From: Agapanthus africanus
Taxonomy: Eukaryota; Streptophyta; Magnoliopsida; Asparagales; Amaryllidaceae
Direction of reading: 5' to 3'
Assembly: GCA_030015575.1 (NCBI GenBank)
Contig: CM057338.1
Span: 629,230,189 to 629,294,188, forward strand
Length of the DNA stretch: 64,000 nt
A program made the translations under genes and the position numbers. Under the pieces are notes generated by a model. It saw nothing but the letters and a program-made list of their open reading frames with translations. It had not been told where the DNA came from and did no database searches. Of the stretch, positions 35,347-46,865 are shown piece after piece (position 1 is the first letter of the stretch; every line of letters begins with the position of its first letter).

Positions 35347-37455
35347 TGTTGGATATAGTGCCCTCAAAGTCAATTATTGGATCGCAGGTACGTGATTGCA
35401 ATGATTGAGGAGGACCTATACCGGTAGGACAGTCTTACTCGAGATGATAGTATGCTATCTGGTTTGCCTTTATCAGTCGTGTATAGGTTCAGGTGACTGA
35501 TCACGATTACACTTTGATAGAGCCCTTAGGATCTTGCTTGACTACCGACAGTATGAGGGCGATCATATACGTGAGAGTTGGGTGGTCTATAAGCATATCC
35601 TTAATAGTGGTCTCTAGTCGTGGGAGTTTCGAGACAGGGCATCGATACTCCGGAGTAGACTAGTGTATACAGTCAAGACCCCGACGAGGGGCGGTGGCCG
35701 GTCTTACAAGCCACTGGTGTCAGTTGGATCACCTAAGATGTATACAGGTGCTCATTGGGTTATGAGTACACCGGACAGGACTCGCCGGGAACCTGCTAGT
35801 TGGTATTATACATATCGTCAGATAACAGTTCCCTGGTGACATGTGTACAGGTTAGTTCATCGACCTGAGGTCGTCATTTGTCTCGTGTGAGTTCCCACTG
35901 TGCTTTGATTTCTACCCTACCACGGCTCTAAGGAGTCGTGCAAACAGGTAGTTTTTGGGTACAGTCCCGAGCCACATGGAGGCACGTGAGCGGATCGGCA
36001 GGGGATTCGTCTCTCCTGGTATTGGGGGTGGAGGTCGCGCTGTGTCTAGGAAAGCCATTACACCTAGTCCTTGGCCAAGGCAGGTGAGATTTACTGGTAG
36101 GTACTCTAGTAGTATCTCAGGGTGTTCAGGGCTTGTCTCCGACACGACTTATACAGCTATTGGGGGTCTGACGTTACTAGCCCCCTTGGCAGGATATGCG
36201 ATACTCATAGACGAACGGACCGGACTGGATATACATTGTCACTGTTAGGCTCAGTAGGGTTTCCGGATGAGTTCGCTCATTGGCCTCCCTTAAGGTCAGT
36301 CTATGGGCAGCCGTTACGCATAGCTAGTGCCGCTGACGGCTTGTGGTTAAACCCACTGCCAGGGTACTGACGAGTCATTAGAGTCCCTCACAGACAGTTT
36401 CCCAAGTTCGGGCGAAACGTTGTAGAGGCCGTATGGTTTTATGGCAGGGTTCGGAAAATGCACGTGCGTTTACGCACGTGTCATATTTCGGGCAGATAAT
36501 ACTGGTGGGCTTTGGTTTAAGCCGGATCCATGTATTATACAGAGTAGATATAATATCTTTGTCTCAGTTGCATTTGTATTCGGTCGTAATACAAATACGG
36601 GTATATTTATACAGTTACGGGGTTATCCTGAAATTCGTTTCGGGATCACTTTTGGAAGTTTCCAGTTTCCAGTTTTCTATCAGCCGTATTTAACATTCGG
36701 TTAAATACGAATTTATCTTTTCTTGAGATGAGTGTGGATGCTTCTAGAAGGTTCTAGAAGTGGTGAGGTGTTTTGTGACTCATGGTTGCATTTAATGATT
36801 CAATTAATGCATGATGACTTAGTTAATGATTCATCATTTTCATTAATTGTGTTCATACTTTGTGTTCACACTAGATATTTCTCTTATTGTCACCTCCCCC
36901 TCTCCTACCCTCACCCCCCACCTCTATATGATGGCCGGCCCCTCCCCTCCTCTCTTGAGACTCTCACACTTGATTTGATTCATTTGGAAAAAAGATTATG
37001 ATAGTTCCGGTGTATGGAATTTCATAGCTCATTTCATTCCATCACCCGATTCTAATGGCAACTTCATTAACCGTTCGTCCATGGCTTTGGACGAAGCGAG
37101 ACAAAGTCTTCTACTCATTCTCTACATCATTCTTGGTCATCTCTTTTAGCAAACTTGATGACCGAGTTGCCTCGAGTCAGAGGCGGGAGCCCGTTTAAAG
37201 ATCCGATGACATGGTGCCACCTGGACGAGGAGATCGAAGATCGACGAGATCGGAGCAACCGCAATGGAGCGTGGGATGATGGTTAAAGAACGAAGGACTT
37301 GGATCGTTCGGTATAACCTTTCTATCCTCTTTGTAGATTGTTAGTTTAGCGTTAATGGCAGATCCGGGTTATAGTATGCGATAGCGCCAGTTATAAAAGT
37401 TTTTGTTCCGCATTTGGCGTCTGAAATACGGCCAGGGCGCTACCGTAGACTTACA
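35347..37455 (+). repeat. C4 3' LTR, 2109 bp
   Basis: It starts TGTTGG after the purine tract and ends ACTTACA, followed by TTATG and the rest of C3's LTR. It contains the short dyad CACGTGCGT-TT-ACGCACGTG near 36462, which is degraded in the 5' LTR. Confidence 0.93.
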
Positions 37456-37697
37456 TTATGGACTACCATGGCCCCACTAGTATGATCTGCATCATAGTCC
37501 TGGTAGTCAAGTACACATCCTAAGGGCTTTACCAACATGTAACAGAGAGACAATCGGTGTACACGTTAAGGTAAAGAGTAACCAGATAGTATACTATCAT
37601 GTCGAGCAAGAAAGTCCTCCCTATATATGTCCAAGCATCCACTACAATATACATCTCATGTATAGCAATGGCCTCTAGGGTATACATATAACTAACA
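37456..37697 (-). repeat. C3 3' LTR, inner part
   Basis: It continues C3's LTR after C4 (second TTATG at 37456-37460) and ends CTAACA at 37697, the complement of the TGTTAG LTR start. The reversed purine tract ATCTCCCACTT follows. Confidence 0.9.
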
Positions 37698-39155
37698 ATC
37701 TCCCACTTGCACTAGGCCCATATTATAGCAGTGGTTGTAGTATCACATACTCAACCATCCCATAAAAGTCTCTCTTTGGGAAAAGGCCTTTGTGAGTGGA
37801 TCCGCCGTGTTGTCCTCCAGGTCTACTCTCCTAACCTCGATCCCCTGGAGGTCAACCATCTCCATGATCAGGTGATACTGCCTTAGAATATGTCTGGATC
37901 ACTAATGGGACGGGCGTTCCTAGGCATAAGCCACAACTCCATTGTCATACAATGGTAGGAACGAAGTTCATCATGTGAACTAATATACACCCAGACTTTC
38001 TCTTTGGTAGCATCTTTTGTAGCGATGTATCCAGCCTTTATCGTCTAGTATGCCACGATATCTATCTTGGAGCTCTTCCAACATACCGTCCCTCTACTTA
38101 GGGTAAAGACAATGCCTGTGACTGACTTTCAGTCGACCTTATCACCCTGGAAGCTATCCAGTGATTCTCCCAGGATCGATTGATACCATCTCACTACACC
38201 TAGTGAGAATCCTAACATCCACTTAGATCTATCTCATAGATCCAAAACTCAGGATTTAAGAGGTATCACCTTGATCCTATATTGAGAATCCTTATGATAA
38301 GAGGAGATTGACCGAGTGTAGCATAGGAAACTCCTTTCCTATCAACAGTATGTCATCTATGTATAGTACGAGGAAGACCACTTTACTCTCTACTTTTATT
38401 TTTGTATATACAAGGTTCATCTACCATTTTGATGAAGTCAAACTCTTTGACTACCACATCAAAACAGATGTTCCAACTCCGCGATGCCTGCTTTAACCTG
38501 TAAAGCAACTTGCACACGTTTCTGCTGCTCCCACTGTCTACGAAGCCCTTTGGCTGTGTTCTTATATACGCTATCTTCTAAATCACTATTTAGAACAGCA
38601 GTCATGACACCCAACCGCCAGATATCGTAGTCATAGTATGTAGTAGTGGCAAGTAGGATTCGGATGGACTTAAGCATAGGCCCCAGAAAAGGTTTCATCA
38701 TTATCCAAACTTGGTTGACGACGAGAACCTTTTACAACAAGTCTTAGCTTTGAAAGTCTCAACTTCCATGTACACTAAGTAATCTTCTCAAGATATACTT
38801 GCTCCTAATGGGGATTTAACCCTTTAGATATAGCTACCAAAGTCCATACTTCGTTGGTGTACATAGATTCCATCTCAGATCGCATAGCATCCAGCCATTC
38901 TTACAGAGTCCCCACTCTTGATGGCCTGCTCGAGTGGGTCACAATCTTATGATGAAATCCTCTCTCCCACTGTTATAGAGAAACCAAAGTATCTCTCAGG
39001 TGGGTGAGGAACCTTACCAAATCGGCGGAGAGGCTGAGGTTTGTTGGGAGCTATTGAATCTTCCGGTTCTACCAAATCATTAGCTGTAGTTTGTATAGCT
39101 GGAACTCCTTCCAGTTCTACCTCATGACCATAAATTTGTTTCCAAAATAAATTCC
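37698..39155 (-). pseudogene. C3 pol remnant, RT to RNase H
   Basis: The minus strand matches C1 pol from the hinge through RT and RNase H, with many stops and frameshifts. An 80-codon fragment (38459-38701) still reads LKSIRILLA and a degraded DIWRLGVMTAVLN, against EIWQMDVKTAFLN in C2. It stops at ATTCC (39151-39155), the G1 target site. Confidence 0.87.
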
Positions 39156-39344
39156 TGTTTCGCCCAATCAGAGCAAAGCTCTGTTTGAATTCAAAAATTC
39201 AAATTTTGAAGCAACGCTTCAAGTCTCGGGCGCAACGTGCCACGCGTCAGGCGCTAATACGCCAGCGCAGCGCCCAAGAAGGCACGCCCAATCAGAGCAA
39301 AGCTCTATTAAAGGAAGCAACGCTTCAGTTGCGCGGGTGCTGCG

Positions 39345-39530
39345 CTGCACGACACGTGTCAGCGCAGATGCGCAAGCGCAGTTGCGCTGCGCTGTGCGCT
39401 GCGCGACACGTGTCAGCGCAGATGCGCTCGCGCAGTTGCGCTGCGCTGTGCGCTGCGCGACACGTGTCAGCGCAGATGCGCTAGTGCGCTAGCGCAGTTG
39501 CGCTGCATTATGCGCTGCACGACACGTGTC
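39345..39530 (+). promoter_or_regulatory. Tandem G-box repeats in G1 5' LTR
   Basis: About 53-bp units each carry the palindrome GACACGTGTC. CACGTG cores are at 39354, 39408, 39461 and 39523, and again at 40110, 40187 and 40251. CACGTG is the G-box bound by plant bZIP and bHLH factors. The first group lies 190-360 bp upstream of the TATA box. Confidence 0.75.
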
Positions 39531-39714
39531 ACGCGCTGGGGCATCTGCGCCAAACTAAATTAAGATTTTAAGAAATCTTTTCTGTTCTTGCTAAAACAAG
39601 AAGATTTTCTTCTGCAAAGCAGAGGCCATTGGATCAAAGATCCAACGGTGGGGAAAATTCCCCAAATCACTCAGAGAAAGATCTCTTTAACAAATCTAAC
39701 TAATTTATAGGCAC

Positions 39715-39722
39715 TATAAAAA
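39715..39722 (+). promoter_or_regulatory. G1 LTR TATA box
   Basis: TATAAAAA in ACTATAAAAAGGACCC; the same box is at 60480-60487 in the 3' LTR. A start about 30 nt downstream would give an R region rich in A and G tracts. Confidence 0.75.
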
Positions 39723-40789
39723 GGACCCTAGACCTCAATTCAAAGGCATCAAGATCCTTCTAAAAAAAAAGAGAGAAAGAAGAAAGCTCTTGAAGACTCC
39801 TAAAAAAAAAACAGAAGGTAAAAACCTTGAGGGAAAAGAGAAAGTTCTCTTATGGGCAGATTATTGATCTAAGAACAAGATCAATAATCTTAAATAAAAA
39901 AAATATATATATAAATAAGTAAAAATAGTGCTTTGCACTTTTTTATGAACCTCTGGTTCTTGAAACAAAAAAGAAATTTTTTTTATTTTTCTTTGATCTA
40001 AATGTAGATCAAGAAATTAAATAGTGCTTTGCACTTCTGATTCTTGAATCTAAAAGATTCTTGGTGCTCTGCACTCCCAAACTACGCTGTTGCGCTCTTG
40101 AGAGAGCGCCACGTGTCAGCAGCGCGACAGCGCAGCGCACTTGTGCAGCGCACTGCGCTATTGCGCTTGCGCTCACCAGAGCGCGCCACGTGTCAGCAGC
40201 GCAACAGCGCAGCGCACTGCGCTGTTGCGCTTGCGCTTACTAGAGCATGACACGTGTCCTAACCATAAGCGCTTGCGCTCAGTAATTGGTGTAAACCGCC
40301 TGATAAATGCAATGCATTTCTCAAAGGGCCAGGCCCAAGTCAAAAGACCAAGCAGGCCTAATTAAATTGATGCTCTGCATCATTTATAAATGGGCATAGC
40401 CCAAACAAAATAATATAAATGCTATGCATTTTAAAAAGGGGCAGAGCCCAAACAAAGTAGATGCCTTGCAGAGGCCTAATTAAATTGATGCTCTGCATAG
40501 AGCCCAAACAAAAAAAAATAAATTGATGCAATACATTATTTAAAAATGGGCCAAGCCCTAGCACAGGTCTAACAGACCAAAAACAAATAAAAGGCGTTGA
40601 ATATTTTTAACTGGACTTAGCCCAATTTTGGCCGTAAGTCCTCAAATTAAATTGACTGAGCAAGATTGCTCTCTTAAATCAATTTACTACTGGTTCGAGG
40701 GTACATCTCCGAACTCCTCTGACACACGTCGTTGTAATCATTCAACGTCGTCAGAGAGGTGACGGGTCCCAACAACCACACATGAATAT

Positions 40790-40905
40790 CGGACCGAAAC
40801 ATCCCTAAATTAATATCGGACCGAAACGTCTCTAAACTAATATCGGACCGAAACGTCCCTAAACTAATATCGGACCGAAACGTCCCTAAACTGGCGATAG
40901 ACCAC
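40790..40905 (+). repeat. 29-bp tandem repeats, 4 copies (2 in the 3' LTR)
   Basis: The unit is AATATCGGACCGAAACGTCC followed by CTAAACT. Four copies here match two at about 61532-61590, explaining most of the LTR length difference. Confidence 0.88.
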
Positions 40906-41718
40906 CATGTCCCTAAACTGGCACAATAGAGCCCAAATGCTCTTTTGTCGGATCTAAACGGTCCCGTTAAGTTGATCTTAGTCTCAAACTGGACTAACGT
41001 ATCCTTAACAAACGTTTGAGTCGATCTTAGCCCTAAATATGGCTAACGTATCCTTAGACATTTAAATTAATGATAAAACTCCAAACCAATTTTGGTTCAA
41101 AGGTACATCTCTAAACTCCTCTGACATCCATCGTTGTAATCCTTCAACGACGTCAGAGAGGTGATGAGTCCCGACGGCCATATAATTAAATGGATCACTA
41201 CGTCAAGTTGATCTTAGTCCAAAACAGGACTAACGTACCCTTGACGAACGTTTAAGTTGATCTTAGCCTCAACGAGGCTAACGCATCCTTAAACTAAAAT
41301 ATCAAACCCAAATCTAAGTAAATACGGATTTGGACTAATCCACGTCCTACGGGCGACGACATTACTCAGTCTCCGTATACAATCTACGGGCAACCACAAA
41401 CAAAATGAACACACACGACACGAAGTGAAATTCTGGAGAAGGAGAAAGTGGTTACCGCGATGCGGTAGCGTAATTAACCGCAGGGGCTTGCGCCTGCAGG
41501 GAAGAGCGTCCCCACAATCAAAAACCCCTCAAATGAGGGGGAATCTGAAAAAGTCTGCTACATCGGCCGCATCTGTCTAAACCTTCGATACACGGTGCCA
41601 TAAATCAACTTGGCATCTTCGAAGAGGTGGACGGATAAAACCAAATAGCATCTGCCCCGAATCTCAGCACCAGGACTTCGCAGCCCTGTGCGGCCGTCTT
41701 TCGGAGGGGAATAAATTC

Positions 41719-41736
41719 TGGCACGCCCGGTGGGAC
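41719..41736 (+). other. G1 primer binding site
   Basis: TGGCACGCCCGGTGGGAC starts five bases after the LTR end. It has the form of a tRNA 3'-end complement (TGG start), but I cannot name the tRNA with certainty. Confidence 0.7.
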
Positions 41737-41864
41737 CTCTTCCTCTTTCCACTCCACACTTCGTGTGTCGTCTTCGCGAACCAATCGCGGTTTGTTAAAA
41801 GGTTGCCTTCGGATTTCAAGTTGCTAAGATTTGGTCTTTTGTCTGGCGCAGAACTCAAGCATCC

Positions 41865-43370
41865 ATGGATTCTAACTGCTCCAACTGCGCGAAGTACAAC
41901 TGCAATGAACGCTCCACCTCCTCCGGAGGTGTAGCATATGGGCCCCAAGCGGCTTCCTTCCTCACTCTGCCAGTAGACCAGGTGACCCAAGCCACCACTG
42001 GCTTATTCTTCGGGACCATGGTCCTACCGACAAGCTTCTCTATGCTGATACCTGCACCAAAGGTGAATAAGAAGTCGGTCTTCGACCGACTCACTGCTAC
42101 CACGACCCCTGTCAACGGGTCGCCTGCTGCCAAACCAACAGCTTCGGTTTTCGCCAGGCTGGATAAGAATTCTAAACTGGCTATCCCAAGGAAGGCAATG
42201 ACTGCTGCTCCAGAAGTCGTCAAGGCTGCTTCCCCTGTCAAAGAATCAGTCTTTTCAAGACTGACGATTCCTGCTCCTGTCCCTGCTCGAAGATCTGTCT
42301 TTGACAGATTTGATATTACCCCGCAAGGAACGACCTCAGTTTTTAAAAGGTTAACACCGGCGACGCCTCATTCAGACGGGGGGCAAAAGGAAGCTATCAC
42401 AATCTACGAGCCAGTCCCAGCGGCTCGTCGTGCTCGACGTCGCCATTGGCGACGAGTGATGAAAGCAGGGGGCAACTCCCCCTTAGGGCTAACTCCACCT
42501 GCTCCAATGGCGGAGGTCAACGCTGCTGTTCCAACTGGGAACTGCTTCGAACTGCTGAGGAGGGTACGTAAGAATTCTCCAACCGCTACACTGAAAAGAT
42601 CTCCTCTGCCTGTGGAGAGAGTTCCTGAAACAAAACAAGAACAGCCCCCTCAACGGCTGTCTTCAAGGATTTATAAAGTTTGGCGAAGGGTTCAAGACTC
42701 TGTGATTGACTCAGGTCACTTTCGTCGCAAAAAAAAGGCGAAGGTGGAAAAAGACAAGGATTGTCCCATTAGACAGCAGGGGACAGCAGCTGCTAGGGTA
42801 CCCCCTTCAATGGTTCCCTCAACTTCAACAGCCCACAAAAGAAGGAGGCCAGAAAAGACTCCCGTGTCAGCGGCAAAGGTTAAAAATGGTGAAACTAAAC
42901 GCCCCAAGTCAGGGGGAATAACAGTTCATACGGTTTATATGACATCAGAAAAGGAAGACAGCCGTATGTCCATGGGCCATAGACCACTTACACGGTCAGT
43001 GACCAAGGCTCAGGAGCAGCAACAGAAGCTCCAGGAGATGATGAGCGCTATGGCTACACTTACTGGGCCAAACGAAAGCCCTGGAACCTCTTCAGAAGAG
43101 CGTCAGGAACAAGAAACGGACGCCGAATTCCTTCGGCGCGTACTAGAAAAGAAAGATAAAGAAGCTGCAGAGCAGGCAGCCAATATAAAGAAAATGGCCC
43201 TCCTGTTCCAGGATATGGTGGGTATGATGATTCAACAAGATCCACCTGCTGGAGATCTCCCGATCATTTTTGAAGACGATAGGGGAGAGACATCAAATCC
43301 TCCACCGGCTTTATCCGCAGCTAAAGAGGATACCATATCAAAAGCTGATTTAGAAGAATACACCGCCTAG
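41865..43370 (+). pseudogene. G1 gag, N-terminal region (ends at in-frame TAG)
   Basis: 501 codons from an ATG about 130 nt after the primer site. There are five copies of S-V-F-x-R-[LF] at residues 71-76, 94-99, 128-133, 144-149 and 158-163, each preceded by Pro/Ala/Thr-rich linker. Then follow basic, low-complexity sequence and a Glu/Gln-rich coiled-coil-like end. TAG 43368-43370 separates it from the gag core in the same frame, so it is a nonsense mutation or a readthrough site. The function of the SVFxRL repeats is unknown to me. Confidence 0.82.
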
Positions 43371-45218
43371 CAAATACGGGTGCGTCAGGCGACTGAAGCA
43401 GCCGGTCAGGTCGAAAAGACAGGGCGGCCATATCCGGGTTGGTATGATCAAATTAAGTACCCGACAGGCTATACAATCCCTAAATTCCATGTCTACAAGG
43501 GGACGGGCAATCCTCATCAGCATGTCGCCCAGTTCAGAGCGCTCTGTGGCAACACCGGCGGCGATGACAAATTGTTGCTTCGCCAGTTTGTTGGAAGCTT
43601 ATCAGATACGGCGTTCGAATGGTATTCTGAGCTCCCCAATGACTCTATTAAAACCTTTGCGGAGATGGAGCTGCTCTTTACCCAACGTTTTGCAAGTGCC
43701 AGTGAGCGTACCCCGATGACGGCACTGATTAATGCTAGGGTAAAACCCGGCGAGACATGGGTTCAGTACGCTATACGGTGGCGTAATCTATGGTCGAAGT
43801 GCGAACAGCGCATAGAAGAAGCTCCGGCGGTGGGAATGTTTGTTGGAACCCTTGATCCACAAGCAACCATCTCACAGTTCATGATGTTCTTCAAGCCGAC
43901 CACCTTCCAGGAGTTGATCGACAAACTAGCACAGATGGACCAGATGGGCCATAAACCCCCTCTCCCAAAGCCAGACTCCCGAAACGACAAAGGAAAGGGA
44001 AAAGCGATCATTGTCGCTAATGCTCAACAACAACCGAGCGACTCGAAGCCGGTTGCTTGTCCAAACAATACGCGCCCATACGTACCCCTTGAGGACAGGA
44101 TGAGACGTCCTTACTCCTTCCCCCGCGATAAAACGAGGAGGCTATTCGAGCTGGCGTTGCGCAACAGACTCATAAATCTGCCAGATCCAAAACGTTCGTT
44201 GCAACCGAACGACGTCAACGAGCCCAATTACTGCCCTTACCATCGAGTGCTAGGCCATCCCATCGAGGATTGCTACGTTTTCAAAAATTGGCTTGAAAAC
44301 CAATACCGTCAGGGCAAATTTGCGCTATCTGACAAATGGAAGGTAAATCCCCCGCAGCCCCACACCTCTAAGGGGACGAATACGCCGGGGGCAACATGCT
44401 CCGTCATTGAGGAAGCTCCTTGGGAGGTTGTATTATCAGCCAAGACAAAGAGGATGCTAAACGATCTTCAGACATGTCCAGCGGTCAAGTGGAAGAACCC
44501 CTTGGAACCGCAGGTTATTGAGGGGATGTTGAAGCCACGTCCGACTCCGAAGACCAATGGTGGTAGTTCAAGCGTTCATAGCCAGCCGTCAAAATCTTCG
44601 AAGAAGAAGGGGAAGAAATCAAAGAAGCCCATGGAGCCTTGCGATAAGCGCACGGACTTACAAAAGCAAATTGACGCGCTGGATGAATACAACCAAAAGG
44701 CGCGGACTCCCATTACGCTCCAAGATTTCCTTGATCACGTCTTTCAAAAAGAAGATGAGGGAGAAAATTCATCGGATGAATCCGAGGAATATGTGGCGAG
44801 CTGTCATATGATCTCCCATTCGATCACGAACGATAAAGAGACTTCTGGCACTAAAACGCTGGGGGCAGATACCGAGTCAAGAGTTTCGGAGTTATCAATC
44901 GAAATGATTGACGCGTTTCTTAGTGAAGCTCGATTGAAAAGTAAAGCTGATCGAGAACGCGAGACGGCTATATTCGAAAAGACCAAGCGCCAACGACCTG
45001 AGGAAAGAGCTGAGATGATCCCGCTGGAGCAAAATGCCTCCACCACCGACAAAAGCCAATTCAAGATAAAGAAGAGGTTTTCTACGGCCATGTCAATGGG
45101 CATGAAGCTACCGTCCTCTGAAGGAAAAATTACTGGTGTAATGGAAATGCACCCCTCCTATTGCTTATATCATCAGAAGGTCTCGCATCCCACTCAAGAG
45201 TGCAAAGCTTTCGATTGA
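43371..45218 (+). pseudogene. G1 gag core (Retrotrans_gag) with Cys/His motifs
   Basis: In frame with the preceding ORF. The retrotransposon gag domain runs from about PKFHVYKGTGNPHQHVAQFR through FEWYSELP, FAEMELLFTQRF and ALINARVKPGETWVQYAIR to KPTTFQELIDKLAQMDQ. A C-X2-H-X4-H-X4-C motif (YCPYHRVLGHPIEDC) lies near 44228 and another (YCLYHQKVSHPTQEC) near 45160. TGA 45216-45218 ends the ORF, but the same frame continues open into protease. It forms the particle shell and binds RNA. Confidence 0.88.
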
Positions 45219-46865
45219 TGGTGGCAAGGATACGTCGCTAATCGACAACGCTTTAAACGGGAAAAGCATAAAATTCGTCGGGGGCAAAGAAATACGACCG
45301 AAAAGCTTAAAAGAACTGCCGGCAATTGTCACATGGTTAACACTGGCGGGTCGCAAGTGCCTACATTCGGGAGCGATTCTGATGAGGAGCTAGAAATTGC
45401 CCATCTCTTTAAAGAATCAACTTCGGAAAAAAAAGAAGAGCCAATGGTCTGCGAAAATATCCGGCTGCGGAATCGGACGCTGCCTGAAAAGAACCTCGGA
45501 CCCTTGAATAGAAAAGATAAAGGGAAAGAAAAGGTCTCTGAAGACATCGTCTTAGATGACCAAGTTCTGGAAGAGCTAAACGCCAACAACCCACCGAAGA
45601 AGAATAAGGTGGATTACAACGTCTTGGCACATCTGAGAAAGCTACCCTCACAGCTCAGCATTCTCGACGCCCTTTTGTTATCAAAAGAGGCGAGGGATTC
45701 TTTGATTAAGGCGCTACAAGACCCGGACCAGTTCCAAGCCTTCCTAGCCGAAGAAAAGATGAAGGACGAATTAGAAGAGGTGCACACGGCCGACGTTGCT
45801 TTTGGTGATGAAGACCTCCTCCTCGGGACATGCGACCACAATCGTCCCCTTTATGTCTCAGGATACTGCCATGACATAAAGATAGGTAAAATCTTGGTCG
45901 ATAATGGATCGTCTGTTAATTTGCTCAATGTGCGAGTGTTAAAGGAAATTTGCATGAGTGTCCAACACCTCGCCCGAGACAAAATCACCATCTCCGGATT
46001 CGACTCCCAACCATCGAAAACTCTTGGATCTGTGATATTGATGCTACGCTTCGGGTTACTCGTCACAGACATCAAATTCCATGTTATAGACGCCAAGACG
46101 TGCTACAACGCTCTGCTCGGCCGACCATGGCTACACGAGTACAATATCATCCCTTCTACACAGCATCAGTGCATGAAGTATTGTAGGGATGGCCTCGAGT
46201 ACACTGTGGCCGGAGAATTGAATCCGTTTTCCGTGAATGAAGTTCGCAAGTATGAAGATGCCAAATACTTCTTGCCGAGTTTCGAAGACACGGAGAGGTG
46301 TCACAGGCCGGAGAACAAAACTAACGCAACCATCCCTGTCTTCGGCAGTGATACCGAGGAAGAAGAGGATATAATTTATTCGGGTCCGCCCCAATACACC
46401 GAGCCGGGACCATCCGCCCCTTCACTGATCTTTGGTAGTGATTCAGAGGACGAAGTCCATGCTGTATTCCCTGCTCGGCTTTCAATACGAGCTTCTGCTG
46501 ATGAAGAGCGAAGTCTACAGATAGCCATGGTGCCGCTTGAACATTATAAAGAACAAGATGCGCTCGCCAACGATAATGTGGAAGAATTGCTGACATTTTA
46601 TATCCCTCCCGGACGAAAAGGCGATAGGGCAATCCTATTCTACCGTTCCGAAGAAAACAAGGTGGAAAAAGAACTTTGGCAAGATGCGGATCTAACGCTG
46701 GACAGACTTCAGCCCATCCGTCTACCCCGATATTATACAGAAGGCTTAAGGAGACTGCTGGAACGCCAGGGGATACCTTTCGAACAGACCGTGAGGAAGG
46801 CCAAATTCTATGACAGAGTTTGGAAGGTCCCCGGAACTCAGCACAAGCTACCAATGGGAGGCTAG
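45219..46865 (+). pseudogene. G1 protease region
   Basis: Same frame as gag after TGA 45216. The acidic motif FGSD[ST][DE][DE]E occurs three times (about 45365, 46341 and 46431), flanking the protease. The aspartic protease has ILVDNGSSVN at about 45892-45921 as the D-x-G-S type active site, followed by the second half ending ALLGRPWLHEYNIIPS. TAG at 46863-46865 ends this frame; the continuation is in the frame two bases on (46820-47311), so there is a frameshift around 46820-46865. Confidence 0.87.

Larger units (their letters stand above)
27890..37455 (+). mobile_element. C4: complete copia element with ruined pol
   Basis: LTRs 27890-29998 and 35347-37455 are both 2109 bp and about 97% identical by eye over the first 500 bases. 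Primer site TGGTATCAGAGCC is at 29999, followed by leader (to about 32294) and decayed gag/pol (32295-35334). AAGTGGGAGAT precedes the 3' LTR. TTATG duplicates flank it. Equal-length, similar LTRs around a non-coding body point to recent mobilisation in trans. Confidence 0.93.
39156..41713 (+). repeat. G1 5' LTR, 2558 bp
   Basis: It is close to identical to 59934-62412 but about 79 bp longer, mainly through two extra 29-bp units (40790-40905) and small differences in the GCGC repeats. It holds a G-box cluster (39354-39528 and 40110-40256), TATAAAAA at 39715-39722, and many short hairpins. The 99-codon ORF at 39185-39484 is a product of the GCGC repeats. Confidence 0.93.

Noticed and set aside
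39185..39484. Arg/Ala-rich 99-codon ORF with AARHVSAQMR repeats (and its like at 60810-61118)
   Set aside because: It lies in LTR GCGC/G-box repeats; repetition explains the peptide pattern.
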